NCBI GenBank assembly: GCA_015680685.1 | Contig: MNCI01013908.1 | Location: 775,125 to 839,124, forward strand | Source of the DNA: Gnetum montanum | Taxonomy: Eukaryota; Streptophyta; Gnetopsida; Gnetales; Gnetaceae | Reading direction: 5' to 3' | DNA length: 64,000 bases | Part shown: piece after piece, positions 32,063 through 43,741 of the stretch | Layout of the letters: each line of letters starts with the position of its first letter | Numbering within the stretch: position 1 is the first letter of the stretch | The notes under the pieces: model-generated | Databases searched by the model: none | What the model saw: the letters and a program-made list of their open reading frames with translations, nothing else | Told to the model about the DNA's origin: nothing | Translations under genes and position numbers: made by a program

Positions 32063-34518
32063 AAGACAATTTAAAAGATCAAATGGTCCCAGGTGGTGGA
32101 GGTTCTTGAGGTTCTAAAGGATCTTCCCCTGGTTTGGATGCATGCAATGGTTGAGGTGACTGTGGTTATCTTGTTACAACTACTACTTCCAATGGAAAGT
32201 GAAAGGCATCCAACAATGCCTTCATCTTATCCTCCTTGCTCTATGGATCATTCACAGTCCACAAGACATCACCAATGTGGGCTAGAATGGGGATATCCCA
32301 CAAACAAACCATTACTGAGAGAAACTCCTTAATATTGACAAACGAGGTAGCAAATTGCTTACATTTGATATCGAACACTTTGAGTACATTCTATACTTCT
32401 TGGTAGTCATTCATTCTCTTAGGCAAGTTCTCAACAGTTGGTCTTTGATCAATAAACTTCACCTTGAGAACATTAAGTTCTGCATTTGCCATTGCAAGCT
32501 TTTGCTTGATGTCCTTTTCATGCTTGAACTTTGCCTTATACAAAAAGTATGAGCTAGTCACTTATTTCTCCAATTCAAACCATGGTTTTTCGATAGTCAG
32601 CATAGCCAAATTTGCATATTAGAGATTGGAAAGCTCCATGTATTCTGTCATTTCCTCAATATGTAACTCCTTCATGTAGATTTCCACTTTGTTATAGGAA
32701 CTAATCCCATCAATGATAGGTTGCCATATCTCTCTTCCTTTTTGGAGTTGCTAGAGGATCTCATTTACTTTTACCTTCATCAATTAGATGTGCTTTTCAT
32801 TAACTTCTTTCTGTAGACCAACCTGATCTCTATAGTGATTTTTGACTCTCTAAAATTTAAGAGCCTCTAACTTCCATGTGGCTACTTTGATTATAGTCTT
32901 TGGACGAAAAGCATAGACCTCCTCCATGGAGAGGTTTTTGTTTTCTGCTACCAATCTCCTTAGCTCAATGTCCACTCTAGCTAACTACTCTTACTAGTGA
33001 TGGATGAAATCTGCCATCTACTATTTTTGCACATCAACATTTTGTAAGCGATGAGTCTCTACAGTTAATTGTACATTCTCCTGGGGGGTCTGATCCAAGG
33101 CCTTTAGAATTTTATGCACATCTTTAAGTACAAAGACATCTAGTATAGAGGTGACATCCTCCCACTGGTTTTGTATCACAAAAACTATTGTCCCCTCGTC
33201 CTCCTCCAAGTGCACTAAAAAAGTAGCAACATCCCCAAAGATTTTTAGGAATTGCTAATATTATGAGAGGGATACCATTACCTCTTGGGCATTAGGATTT
33301 AATCTTGTAGGCAACTGCATTCTTTGGACTAAAAAGATTAGTCCACCCCCTCCATCTAGCTAACTATTTGAGACACTTCATTCAAGTGACTCATCGCTAG
33401 CTAGTACATAGATAGATCACCACCACTTGTTGATGCTTGGCACTCCTACTCACTCAAGAGCCATTCTTGGAATTCATGTAACCATTGAGAATTTGCAACA
33501 ATATTTGACACTATTTGCTAAGTGGGTGGTGGTGGTGGTGGTGGTTGCTACTTCTTTTCTTGGATGACTTTTATAGAGACTTTATCCTTCATCATCTCCA
33601 TCCAGTTAGCAGATGGAGGATGTCGGGCATCATCATTTGTATAGTGGGTTATCCCTCCCCTTTGACATAGTTTTTTGATCAGGCATGGAAAGGGGAGTGC
33701 CTTTCTTTCATGTTTTTTCTCCTTGAGGCATTTTTATATCTCAAGATAGATTAGTTGTGGAAGGTTGACAAGGAATCTACCACTTAGAGCGATACACACA
33801 TGGGTAGAGAAGGCAGTGATCTTGCTTGGCCTCACTATTGGATTAAGATGAAAGGCTACAATCTTGTAGTAGATTCTCTCCATTGGTGTGAGCGCACCAT
33901 ACTCCTTACATTCGACACCATAACATTGCTATAACCATTCTTTCTTGATGTTGGGGGGTCTACCTGTATTGGAATCTTAGCAAGATTTATCCTAGTTTTT
34001 AACAACCCAAGTGCCTTTGAAATGGCCTACATTGAGTAGGACATTGAAATGTCCTTGATCTTGACTATTGAACTGGCTTGCCTATTATTCCAAAATAAAG
34101 ACATCTCTCCCATGTACCACACCTCATTGTAAGTGATGATGAGCCACATTTGAGAGGTCTTCAATTGATCTTACACTTCTTGAGATGCTTGCTCCAAGAA
34201 AAAGCCAAAATTCAGCTCTTGGAGCACCATTTTCTATACCTTCTTTGATTGGATCTACTTGAGGCAAGCTTCTATCAAGGTTACCTAAAGGTTTTCTTGT
34301 GGAGCTAGTGCCTCATCCCAGTGGAATTGCTCTATCATTACTACATGTTTTGGAATTGAACGAATAGACTCCACTTTAAGCTCCTCCATAAGAGGTCTTG
34401 TAGCATGGGCTATTACTTATTCTTCTTGTGCATGTTTCTGGCCACTTGCCATTCATGGTCATTTTTCCTATGGCTATGATGGTCCTCCTTCCTGTGTGTG
34501 CTTCCCCTTTGGTGTCAT
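32063..34518 (-). pseudogene. 3' ORF (ORF2) of element D
   Basis: The start ATG at 34518 gives MTPKGKHTQEGGPS, matching the N-terminus in A. At about 34235-34000 the frame reads VLQELNFGFFLEQ...DQLK.SQMW and WY.GE..LFWNN, homologous to the plant-transposon-like domain of A. 33021-33215 encodes part of a helical region (DVTSILDVFVLKDVHKILKA). About 2.45 kb with many stops. It lies downstream of integrase, the position of the 'env-like' ORF of Athila, but no membrane anchor is visible. Expression may come from the TATA box at 34965-34974. Confidence 0.6.
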
Positions 34519-34964
34519 TTGTGGTCACAACACATCCAAGGATTAGTATATATAATTTGTAACTTATAATGTTTGAATGCCTCATCTCGTTAGTTAATTA
34601 CACTTAGGCTAAGGTTGGACAAAGGTAGATTGGTCATTTTATTATTATTTTATTAATTTTTAAATTCAAAGTGTTACTAGAGCTAGTTGGAAGAGTTTAA
34701 CATTTGTAATTTGATGTTTTCATGTTGGTTTCTTTATTAAACCTTTGTCGGAGTTAGAACATTTGGAAAAATTTCCTATCAAAAACATCAGTATGGTGGC
34801 CCCCACAACTAAGAGCTTACCTCCAATAGCTATAGGGTTGAAGAATAGAGCGATTTGGACAAATGATTAGGACGATATGGCTTTTGGAAGGTTCTGGGAT
34901 TTGAAAACTACAAAAACTCCTCTAATGTTTGAAATGAAATGTGAAAAATTCAAAATGTGGATGC

Positions 34965-34974
34965 CTATATATAG
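34965..34974 (-). promoter_or_regulatory. TATA box upstream of the D 3' ORF
   Basis: TATATATAG-type box (minus strand gtctatatataggc) 450 bp upstream of the ATG at 34518, matching the position of the TATA boxes in A (about 520 bp) and B (about 485 bp). The adjacent GATATC cluster seen in A and B is not recognisable here; only tatac/gtatac-type palindromes are (about 35009-35031). Confidence 0.4.
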
Positions 34975-35169
34975 ACTATTTCTATGCTACATCAACGAGG
35001 TCTTGTATACGAGGTATCATATACATAAGGGGACCATTGACAAATACTCGTTTACGAAGGATGTAAGAAAAATTTTTCAACTTGAATTTCTCGTAAAATA
35101 CATAGAGATTTATAATGAAAGTGGGGTCCATGGAGTCCCAAAAAAGCCAGGAACTCGATAGAACCATCA

Positions 35170-36890
35170 AAGAGGATCATTGAAAGCTCAAAAATTGAAA
35201 ATTTGAAAGGAGAATGTGTTCATTAAAGAAATTGCCCTAAGAAGCACATAGTTGAATGCATCAGACGAGGTGCACAAAGGTTTAGATTACAAAAATGTCT
35301 AAGGATGAGGTACTTAACTAACCCAACCAAGAGATATGCAAGTGGGTCCTCCCCATAGTAGGCACATGTCCTTTTTTCCCTTGCATAACCTCAACCATAA
35401 GGAGTTTGTGGGTCCCATAAGTGATTAATGATTATGAAAGTTAAGGACCAAAACTTGAAAGAATCTACCTAAGAATTTAGGCTCATCAAACCAAAACATC
35501 GAATAGGGACATGGACACCAATAGTGAGATGAGTCATGGAAAGCGTAGATGGATGAGAAAGAAAGTGAAATGAAGTTTCAAATTAAGGTCACACAAAGTT
35601 CCTCATGGATTTTGTGGTTAAATGACTTGATAAAATCTATCCTTAGTCCAAACCAAAACCAACCATTTTCAATGACTTTGCATCACCACCCTGAGACTAG
35701 TCCACCCCCTTGAGACACAAGAGTGCTACCACAAACCAAACACTATTCCTTATAAAGAAGAAAAGTGAAGCAGAAAGTGAGGAAGGGCCTTAGTTGGAGG
35801 GGACCTTTAAGCATGGGTAACATGTCTTTCTAATCCCATAACCAGTCCTTGTAGCTTGTTATTTTGTCTAAGGGGTGTGCTTTGAATTTCCATCATTTTT
35901 CATTTTTACATATATATATTTATGGGAACCACACCATGCAAAGACTTATTCAACTTCCTATTATTGGTTGACATGGAATGCTAAGAAATCCATGAAAACA
36001 CTTAGACACCTAAGTAGAAGGGCATAGAGAGTATTGAGTCCCCTTGAAGTTACATCTTGTTCAAATCCTTGAATCCTTTCCAAGTTCAAAAACTACCAAT
36101 GTCACAAGTTCATTAAAGTTTTACTTAATGAAAAGGGACCTCATACTTCCAAAATAAGAAAAACCATAGAGTTTGTGGATGGGTGGATGTCATGGACTTG
36201 TTGCTTGTTCCATGAAAAGGAAACCATCTTTTATTTAATGGTACCAAAATTCAAAAATAGAAACCAAACATTAGTAATCAAAAACAATAAGTAAAAACCA
36301 CCATTAACAAAAGCTATAGCACCATTGTGTCCTATTGGCACAAAGCACTTTATTAGTAGAAATTTTAGAAAATCACACCCAAAATAAAGGAAATTATATA
36401 AGAAAGTGTAAAATATTCAAGAAAAATTAAATATACCAACAATGATGTAAAACCAAAAATGATGTAAAATAAGAAAAAATTATAAAATAAAAAGGTGTAA
36501 AATAAATAAAGTGTAAAACAAAAATGTATAAAACAAAAATAAAAAATAGAAAAACTAAGGAGACATGTAAATGGTTAGCACAAATGGCCATCTTCCCCAT
36601 GACTGAGTTGGAAGGAGGAGATCCAAAAGATTAAGTGAGGTTGTCCATCTAATGAGGTATTCGTTGCATTGGCTTGCTTGGGCTCATGGAAAGGTTTTGT
36701 TTGTTGAATGTTGATCAACTATTTTTTTTCAAGCTCTTAGGTTTGTAAATTAACATGGACCCAAAAAGAAAAGTTTCATCAATTATATAAGGCCCCTTCC
36801 ACAATGTTTGAAATTTTTTTCATTATGGAACATGTGTGGGGTTAGAGTAGAGGACCTTATCTCCAAGTTGAAATTTGAATTTCCTTATTC
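35170..36890 (-). other. Spacer between integrase and the 3' ORF of element D
   Basis: No supported coding sequence. It shares landmarks with the gag-ORF2 spacers of A and B (gcaagtgggtcctcccca at 35338-35355, and the A/C-rich tract at 36240-36560). This homology fixes where pol has been removed in those elements. Confidence 0.55.
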
Positions 36891-36899
36891 TTAGGTTAT

Positions 36900-37870
36900 T
36901 TCGTTGTTTATTGAATGGTTTGTGCACTTAATTCAAGGATAAGAACACTAATTAATTTTTATCTAGCATGTTAATGTTGATCAATTGTTCTTTTTATGCT
37001 AGACTTAGGTCAAGATCTAGGTCACAGGCTATTGAAACTATACAAAGCTTAGATTGACTAGGAAGTATTGGTAGTTTCCCATACACCAGCTCATAGGGAG
37101 AGTAGCCTATAGGAAGTTTCCATGTTGAGTGGTAGGCCTAGACGACATCATTGAGCTTTGTGCTCTAGTCTCTCCTATATTTGCTAACAATTCTCATTAA
37201 GATCTTTGTAATCTCCCTGTTAGTAACCTCTACTTGATCATTGGCTTGGGGGTGGTATGGTGTTATTAATTTATGGTCAACCCCCAAGTGTTGCATGAGT
37301 TTGTGAATAGTGGTGCCTATGAAATGGGTTCCATTATTAGAAATCAATGCATGTGTCACCCCAAACCTATTTACAATGTGTTGTTGAAAAAATAGAGTAA
37401 TAGTGGATGATGTTTAGTCAAAGACACCTATTACTTCTACCTATTTAGTATAGTAGTCAATGTCAACAATAGTGTATGCCTTTCCATTGTACATGAGTGT
37501 GATGGGACCCATGAAGTCTATGCCCCATATGTTGAAGGGTTCTAATGATTGAATCCACTATTGAGGTCCCTCCAGTCATGCGATCATCCCACCATCTTGT
37601 TAACAACATTCACAAGATCAGATAAATTGGTGAACATCCATGAATATTTTTGGCCAATAGTATCCTACCATTAAGATTTTAATGGTCATGCATCTCCCTA
37701 CATAGTGGCCTTCACAAGGGCCCTCATGAGCATCTTGGAGAATGCGTAGTTGATTAGTATCAAGGACACACCAATGAATAAGGCCATCAATGCACACCCT
37801 GTAAAGGTGTTCATTGATTTCCATGAAGCACTTGGCCCAATGAAGAAACTATTATTTCTTCCTGTGACCT
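36900..37870 (-). pseudogene. Integrase of element D
   Basis: 37618-37824 encodes the N-terminal zinc-binding region (LRILQDAHEGPCEGHYVGR, then YYWPKIFMDVHQFI). GIDFMGPI follows at about 37520, and 37165-37359 holds ALISNNGTHFIG and TPYHPQANDQVEVTNREI with the second Asp (as Asn in SNNG, a decayed residue) and the Glu. YSPYELVYGKLP closes the core. Several stops make it inactive. Confidence 0.85.
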
Positions 37871-37979
37871 AGATCTTGTGGCATCTCCTGAGTGAGAAGA
37901 TAACTGAGGATGCCATCATACCATTTTGGTTTTACAGGCACTTGGTCATTAATTTCTCTGACAAAGAGGAGTTCATTAA

Positions 37980-39330
37980 GAAATTGATCAGAGAGTGGGA
38001 TCTCCTTCTCTTTTTTATCCCATCTTAATTAAGAGATATGGTTGACAACCACATTCTTAGTCCCCTTTCGATCTACCATTGTAAGATCAAATTCTTACAA
38101 GATCACCAACCGTCATATGACATGGGGGCTTGCTATTGGCTTGTTATTCAAGAAGTGAATGACACTATGGTTAGTGTGTACAAACATTTTATACCCAAGC
38201 ACATAGTGCCTAAATTTTTCTAAAGCATACACCACATCCATCAATTTTTTCTTCCCTATGGTGTAATTGATTTGTGCACCCAAAATGCTCCGGCTTACAC
38301 ACTGAATGTAATATGGAAGTTTTTGATCATCTAATTGCATTAGCATGGCTCCCAAGGCATAATTTAATGCATATGTCATGATATAAAATGGTCTAGACCA
38401 ATATGGTTCTTGTAGAATTGGAGTTTCTATGAGTCTCTCCTTTAGCTATTGGAATGCATTTTCACATTCCTTAGTCCAAACAAATGGAACATCTTTCTTT
38501 GTTAGCTCGACCAATGGTTTTGTGATCTTAGAGAAATTTTCTATGAATTTCCAGTAGTAACTAGTGTGCTCAAGGAATAATTAAACATCTTTAACTATTT
38601 CCAATTGATGGGTTAATCGTTAGATGACCCTTATCTTTTTAGGATCTACCTCGATCCTTGCTTATGAGATTTTGTGCCCAGAGACTATGCCCTCTTGGAT
38701 CATTAAATGGCTTTTTTACCAATTGAGTCAAAGGTTTGTCTCCACACATCTTCTTAATACTTGCTTAAGCTGGTTCAAGGCTTGCACGAATGTACCACCA
38801 TAAGTGGAAATTTCATCCATGAAGACTTTCACCCCACAACCAATTTTCTACTAAAAGATGCTCAAGACCAAGTGTTGGAATGTGGTAGCAGCATTACATA
38901 AACCAAAAGGCATCTTACAGTATACAAAAGTTCCCTAGAAATTCATGAATGTAGTTTTGGCTTAAACATCTAATGCAATCTAAATTTGGTTATAGCCACT
39001 ATAACCATTTTGAAAGCTATAATAGCAATGTCCAGAAATGGTATCCAACACTTGATCTACAAATGGCAATGCAAAATGATCCTTGAATTTTGCCATGTTC
39101 AATAACCTAAAATCAATACAAACCTACCACTTGCCATCCTTCTTTGGCACAATCACGAGTGGGCTAACCCACTCACTATTTGCAATAGTATAGATAAACC
39201 CTACCTTGAGAAGTTGTTCTATCTTTTCATTGATAATTTGCTTTAATTGGGGTTGGACCACTACTGTGGCTACTTCCTTATCTTCATGGCTAGATCGGTA
39301 TAGATACAATGCTGACATATTCATGGATCA
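37980..39330 (-). pseudogene. Reverse transcriptase and RNase H of element D
   Basis: 39124-39324 gives the RT N-terminus (QIINEKIEQLLKVGFIYTIA, WVSPLVIVPKKDGKW). FRLLN, LPFVDQVLD and GYSGYNQI follow. The active site at 38812-38823 is FMDE instead of FMDD, so a catalytic Asp is lost. RNase H is 38113-38379 (YALNYALGAMLMQ, YTIGKKKLMDVVYALEKFR, VHTNHSVIHFLNN, where TDH has become TNH). Motif wording and spacing are Athila-like. Confidence 0.85.
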
Positions 39331-40069
39331 ATGCTAGTGACTTCAAAATATAACCAAGTAAAGGCCATTGGCCATCTATTAACCAATTTCAACAATCTTT
39401 TTTTTTTGTTTAGAAGCAAATTTAGCATTATTTATAATTAGCTTTTCATTTTTTAGAACTGCATATTCCAAGTCAGCAGTTCAAGTTTTTAACTCTATGG
39501 GTTCTTGTTTAAAATTTTTAGGGATTTCCAACTCTTCCCAATAGGTATCATCATTTTTGTCATCAAAAAGTTGGCAATGAACTTACTCCAGTACATCTAT
39601 GCTTGCAACATAGGCACATGTGAGGCTCTTAGTCAGTTCCATGCAAATTGTTATACTCTTAGAATTAGTTGTTAGCCACTAAGTGTCCTCTTGTTTTGTG
39701 GCTGCTACATACAAGAACCTTTGAATATATTCCTTATTTACACATTGCCTGCATGCAAAAATGGATGCTCTTTTTATGAACTAGAGTTTCTATATGTAGT
39801 TGCACCCTACATTGTTGTATGCGATGCATGCAGAGTTTTTTCTTCTAGATCTTTCTGAATGTGTTTTCCTTGGAAATTTCTTGGAAAAGATCTTTGATTT
39901 CCATTCTTACATCAACAATACTTAGTCATGCCCTTCATATAATGATTGGAAAATCGCCCTTGCAATTCTCAACTTTGATTACTAGGAAATTGGCAAGATA
40001 AGACCACCCACATACAGTGGTCACAAGACCTTCTACTAGTTCCAATGGAATAGTGATGGACTAGTCTAC

Positions 40070-40230
40070 TAATTATAATCTAATATTTCTCTTCTTAAGA
40101 GGTAGCAGGTTCCAAGCAGTATACATCTCATGGAAAATTAAATTAACACTAGAACCTGAATCTAGAAGAGCTTTGCATGGTTCATTCCCAATAATTTACA
40201 AATAGACAAAAAGACTTCTAGGATCAGCTA
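40070..40230 (-). pseudogene. Aspartic protease active-site region of element D
   Basis: The minus-strand frame reads CKALLDSGSSVNLIFHEMYT, the DSG active site (40154-40162) of a retropepsin that would cleave Gag-Pol. Flanking frames are broken, so only the core can be recognised. Confidence 0.75.
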
Positions 40231-40479
40231 ATTTCCTAGAAAGTTTTCTATCCTAGATCCAATTAGATATGGTATGAGTTAACATAATAGTGTAGATCTT
40301 GGGAGATATTTGGTTTAAAGGGCTCTCAATTCAATGATTTGCAAAGAATAAGGAAGGAGTAGGGTGACCAGTTGCATGAGTTTGTAACGGCTTAAGAGAG
40401 CTATTGGTTCAAAAGAATGGTCATTTGCAAGATGTAGGTTTTGAACCACTCAGTTGGTTAACTAGTTGTAGATTAACTA

Positions 40480-42710
40480 CCCTTAGAGTATTACATTATT
40501 GCAACTGAGCTGGAAGCTCACCCTACATAGGTGGAGTAGGTGGTAGCTATGTTGAGGGTGGAGGAATAGATGCAGGCACATGAGGAGGGTATGGATGGAA
40601 AATGGGATTCCCCCTAGGAGTTGGAGAATGAGTTTGGTGATATTCAAGAGGGTGGTAGTGATGCTGGAAAAGAGAAACATGATTGAAAGAGTCACATGGA
40701 GATAGGAATTGTTGAACATGGATCCCATACAGACCTCGCTACCTATAAGGGTACTACTACCGTAATGGTTGCATCCCTCATGACTGTGGTTGCTACCACT
40801 ACTAATATTTCTCATATGATTGTGGTGGAGTTCCACTTGGATAATAAGGTTGATGTTTGTGGAACCCCTTAGGATTTCCTTGAGCATAAGGCAATCTTCT
40901 AGGTGTTTGCCTTTTTGATTCTTATGGAATCAAAGCATACACCCTAGATTCTTGTAAGTGTGATAAAACATAGAAACATCCCTTAGGATGTTTATAGTGG
41001 AAGATTTCACATCCACCATCATCATCTAATTCAATCTCCACAACTTCTTCTACTACAACAACTTTGCCCTTGCCCCATTACTAGGCACGTTTAGCTTCTT
41101 TCTACCTCTGACAATCATGATCACTACTTTGACCTCTTGATTATTCTACAATTTTAAGTGTAGTTTGGAAATTTTTTTTGTAATGAATCCCACATTTTCA
41201 AACATAGATTTTTGAATTGGCAAGGTCTTTCGTTACACCACCTCATCAAGAGGTGATTCCTCCTCACTATCACAAAAGTAGATTTCCTTTTTTCTGATGG
41301 AAGGGTCCCTATTATATTCTTCTACACTTTCACATTTTTTCAACTCTCCTTCTTCTTTTGCTACCTCTCAATCAGCCTTTGTATCTAATGGGCTCTTAAT
41401 TCTAATAATCATCCTTGGGCATAGATCCCAAGGGACCTTCATGTTTCTAAGCAAAGCCCATCTATGATGTGGCAAAGTTGTTCCCTCTAAGAGTAACCAT
41501 GGCCAAGGAATTGATGTAATAATGAATAATATCTACCAATGGCAACATCCAAGGGTTCATGTGTTCTCTACTTCCATCCTTAGATTTTCCTTCGTAGGCC
41601 TAACACTCTAGAGTAGGTTTGATACTTGTCATTAAACAATTCTAGCATTGTACTCATCAATAGATTAACTCTGGTTCTAAAGACTAGTACTAGCTTTCTG
41701 CTTTCTTAAAGAGTGTTCTATGGAATAGCTTAAGCTTTTTCTAATTATTTTTAATATTTTTTACGGCATAGGCATTGTAAAAAGCTTACAGATGCATTTG
41801 AGGATTTGAGTTATATCCCCCCTCAAATCTAGGGAAATTGTTCATGTCTAGCCACTTAATTCAAGTATCTTTTACATGCTTGGTAGGAATTTTCACAACC
41901 TCTATGATGTTGAGCATATTTTGAATGGCCAATATAGGTTCATCATCATGATCTTAATGATTCTTGTGATGTCCTCTACCATCCCTTCATTCATGGTAGT
42001 CTCTGTGACTATCATTGTTGTCCTACCACCTATGGTTCTTTTCAGATTCAAAGGAGGAAGCTAATTAAGACAAAGAAGAAAAAGAGGGAGGAGAATCGCC
42101 AGCACCATGGTGTTTACCACTTCCTCAACATTTTTCATGGCCATGATCCTTAGAGTTATTGTCATTGTGCTTATCTAAGTTCCCACTTCGACTCTATTTC
42201 TTAGAGCTCCCATGACCATGGAAGTCAATATTACCAAAACTGAGATTGTTGATTACTGATTTAGGATTTGGTTTTGACTTCCATTCACTAGAGTCAAGAG
42301 GTGGAGAGTCTAAATGTTGAGAATCCTTAGAAAGAGGTTTCTCATCATCCTTTTGATTTAGCAAGTACAAGGAGTTAGTGAACCATTTCTCTTTCATGGC
42401 TTCACAGTGCTTTTCCTGGTGCCAATCGCATTTGCATTGTGTCTCAGTGGGATGGTAGTTCCAAAAGTCATGATCTTCCATAACATACTCTCTATGAAGC
42501 TCCTCAATGCCGAACCTTGTAAGAGTTTGGAGCAGCATCTTATGAAAAAATCGATCAGGTAGGAATACAATGTTCCCCTCCATGTCTCACCATCACATTT
42601 GTTCATGTTGATGAAGGACATAAGTGAAATTGTGTATAAACTCATTCAAATAAGTGTAAACCACTTTGTTTTCTTGTGGTACTATTGACTTAGAATCATC
42701 TTGCCTATGA
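40480..42710 (-). pseudogene. gag of element D
   Basis: The start is near 42710 (MSSSHRQDDSK, like MSSSHTGD in C5). 42194-42583 is open for 129 codons (MEGNIVFLPDRFFHKMLLQT, HPTETQCKCDWHQEKH) and matches 58889-59466. At about 41850 down to 41430 the capsid-type domain appears in broken form (LDMNNFPRFEGGY, ELFNDKYQTYSRVLGLRRKI), homologous to the gags of A and B. The C-terminal part, to about 40480, is Tyr/His/Pro-rich. Confidence 0.75.
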
Positions 42711-42863
42711 GAAGAAGAAAATTTTTTTTATAGAAATAATTTCTTAGTGTTCTTATAGTATAGTTTGATCAATAGTTATGATTTAACTTTGTGTAGTTTG
42801 TTTCAAAGATGTTGAGTAATTTTCATTAATCATAGATTGATAGCATATGACACTGGCTCAGAG

Positions 42864-42881
42864 TCCTTGGCAACAGTGGCA
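42864..42881 (-). other. Primer-binding site of element D
   Basis: The minus strand reads TGCCACTGTTGCCAAGGA, 13 of 18 identical to the tRNA-Asp complement, one base from the LTR end. Confidence 0.75.
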
Positions 42882-42882
42882 A

Positions 42883-43741
42883 TGATGAGTGGTGAGGTAC
42901 CTCTATGCCCAACCATACAAATCACTAAGGCGTTTATATGTGATCCGGTCGAATTCCATGGATTTCTAGTGTTCTCGTACACAAGATTCAATCTAGAAGG
43001 TGTCTTTCCAACTACACTTGTGAGGCTCAATTGTATGATTAAGTGTAATTGAGGCACATGATTTTTATTATTTTATATTTTGTTCACCTAAGGTTGGTAA
43101 TAGATTGAGAATAAATTGATTAACTAGTTCAACTAATTTAATTGCTAATTAATAACTAACTATCCTACAATAAGCATTTGATCTCACTTTCCATACACAT
43201 CTTGAACATGTACAGCATTGCTGGGCAACCAAGCATTAAGCGCTACTAGGATTACCAAGTGTTATATGTATGCTAAAAGTGACCATACTTATGTATGCTA
43301 TTCTATTTGGCTTAATTGGTTACTTAAAGTCTTAATCATCTTAGCTTAATTAATCACTTAATTTATGAAAAATAATAAATGCATAAATAAATCATTATGC
43401 TAGTCAAAGTGCTACAAGGTTTATCAAAAAGCTCATCTTTATTACAGCACATACTATGGTGCTTAGGTACAATAGTACTTGAATAAAGATCTGTACACTC
43501 CTTGACTCCTATTGCAAACACTTAGAAAATTATTCTATCTCTTATGGAAACAAACTGTAAGAGTTCTTCTAGCAACTAAAATTCTAACTCTGCATTAACC
43601 CAGTTGGGGTGTCAAATTTATAGACCTACTAGGGTGCCATGTCAGTGGGTACACATTAACGTGGTAAATCCTACATCAATTAGATCCCATTGATGAGGTC
43701 ACAACATTCCATCGATGCAGTTGATCGAAGACTCTTCATCA
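42883..43741 (-). repeat. 5' LTR of element D
   Basis: 859 bp; plus-strand ends TGATGAGTGG and CTTCATCA. The U3 lacks GATATC palindromes and instead has ATCGATGG, CATCAATGGGATC and AATTGATG motifs (43655-43730), with a minus-strand TATAAATTTG box at about 43614-43623. Confidence 0.85.

Larger units (their letters stand above)
31812..43741 (-). mobile_element. Element D: Athila retrotransposon with gag-pol-3' ORF, 3' LTR truncated
   Basis: A minus-strand element with a 5' LTR (42883-43741), a tRNA-Asp PBS (42864-42881), gag (about 40480-42710), a protease motif (40154-40162), RT/RNase H (about 37980-39330), integrase (about 36900-37830), a spacer with TATA (34965-34974), a 3' ORF (about 32063-34518) and a polypurine tract (31852-31866). 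Only about 40 bp of the 3' LTR remain (31812-31851). The RT sequence (VFMDE..YGGTF, LNW.KSHLMIQEGIVSGHKI) is closest to the Athila lineage as I remember it. D sits in the pol gene of E, whose RT resumes at 43742. It is the family member that shows what A and B have lost. Confidence 0.85.

Noticed and set aside
32063-34518. Calling the 3' ORF an env gene
   Set aside because: Position fits the env-like label of Athila elements, but no signal peptide, membrane anchor or cysteine pattern is visible.
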